Assembly (NCBI RefSeq): GCF_024305035.1
Contig: NZ_JAMWZB010000036.1
Location: 1-50,819 of the forward strand
Direction: 5' to 3'
DNA from: Algoriphagus sp.
GTDB taxonomy: Bacteria; Bacteroidota; Bacteroidia; Cytophagales; Cyclobacteriaceae
Length of the DNA stretch: 50,819 nt
Both the position numbers and the translations under genes were made by a program. The notes under the pieces were generated by a model that was given only the letters and a program-made list of their open reading frames with translations, ran no database searches and had not been told where the DNA came from. Below are positions 50,774 to 50,819 of the stretch, piece after piece (position 1 is the stretch's first letter; each line of letters starts with the position of its first letter).

Positions 50774-50819
50774 GTGTGCCCAGCATGGGCGATAGCTATA
50801 GGGTGCAAGTCCCGAACAC
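50774..50819 (+). mobile_element. 5' end of a group II intron (cut by the window edge)
   Basis: From 50774 the sequence begins GTGTG, the 5' GUGYG consensus, then GCCCAGCATGGGC (hairpin) and CTATAGGGTGCAAGTCCC, the strongly conserved domain I start of bacterial group II introns. It runs off the window. Placement just behind a terminator T run is the habit of bacterial class C introns. The reverse transcriptase ORF and 3' end cannot be seen. Confidence 0.75.

Noticed and set aside
1..50819. CRISPR arrays, prophage, integrated plasmid or insertion-sequence transposase
   Set aside because: No regularly spaced repeats, no structural phage genes, no transposase motif found in any frame.

Overview
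The window reads as an ordinary chromosomal stretch of a member of the Bacteroidota, most likely order Cytophagales and plausibly a Cyclobacteriaceae genus such as Algoriphagus (inference from gene content; no marker gene was compared). Supporting signs are the AT-leaning composition, few Shine-Dalgarno sites, perfect TANNTTTG (-7) promoter boxes, including a TTTG-N19-TAGTTTTG promoter in front of a tRNA-Ser, and typical families: 6-bladed beta-propeller lipoproteins, WbqC, LutABC, LytTR regulators, secreted Gfo/Idh/MocA oxidoreductases, a sulfatase and a GMC oxidoreductase.

Layout. 1-9.2 kb: secreted nuclease, propeller lipoprotein, double-SRPBCC protein, a LytS-like kinase with its LytTR regulator, a secreted hypothetical, a TIGR02594-type peptidase, a secreted alpha/beta hydrolase and small membrane proteins. 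9.4-19.8 kb: tRNA-Ser(UGA), an mltG / 4HBT thioesterase / yihY operon, mutT-tsaC, wbqC, clpC, a Tat-exported propeller protein and an orphan histidine kinase. 19.8-30.5 kb: lutABC (lactate oxidation), a sulfatase, a ~385-nt structured RNA candidate ending in a strong terminator, a GMC oxidoreductase with an exported sugar isomerase, YceI, App1-like phosphatase and a glycosyltransferase. 30.5-40.3 kb: hicAB, an outer-membrane-type protein followed by a wrecked paralogue, penicillin acylase, small heat-shock protein, and sugar/alcohol oxidoreductases.

40.4-48.3 kb holds a complete tryptophan operon, leader-trpEGDCFBA, followed by a DAHP synthase that feeds the same pathway. A 25-codon leader peptide with three consecutive Trp codons, a 10-bp terminator and a 9-nt segment complementary to the terminator loop and 3' arm form a classical ribosome-mediated attenuator.

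48.3-50.8 kb is an accessory patch: an intact yefM-yoeB toxin-antitoxin pair faces an orphan parD antitoxin whose parE is reduced to a 30-codon remnant, then a propeller lipoprotein, a small HTH gene with a nonsense mutation, and, at the window edge, the first 46 bases of what looks like a group II intron placed just behind a terminator hairpin.

The best candidate for something undescribed is the structured RNA at about 24.30-24.68 kb: CUUG, UACG and GNRA-capped hairpins, an internally repeated 20-nt module, no plausible reading frame, and a 15-bp terminator. I do not recognise it as RNase P, tmRNA, SRP or 6S RNA. Other items easily missed are the attenuator, the OMP paralogue with internal deletion, the parE remnant, inverted repeats ahead of all three toxin-antitoxin loci, and two further gene fossils.
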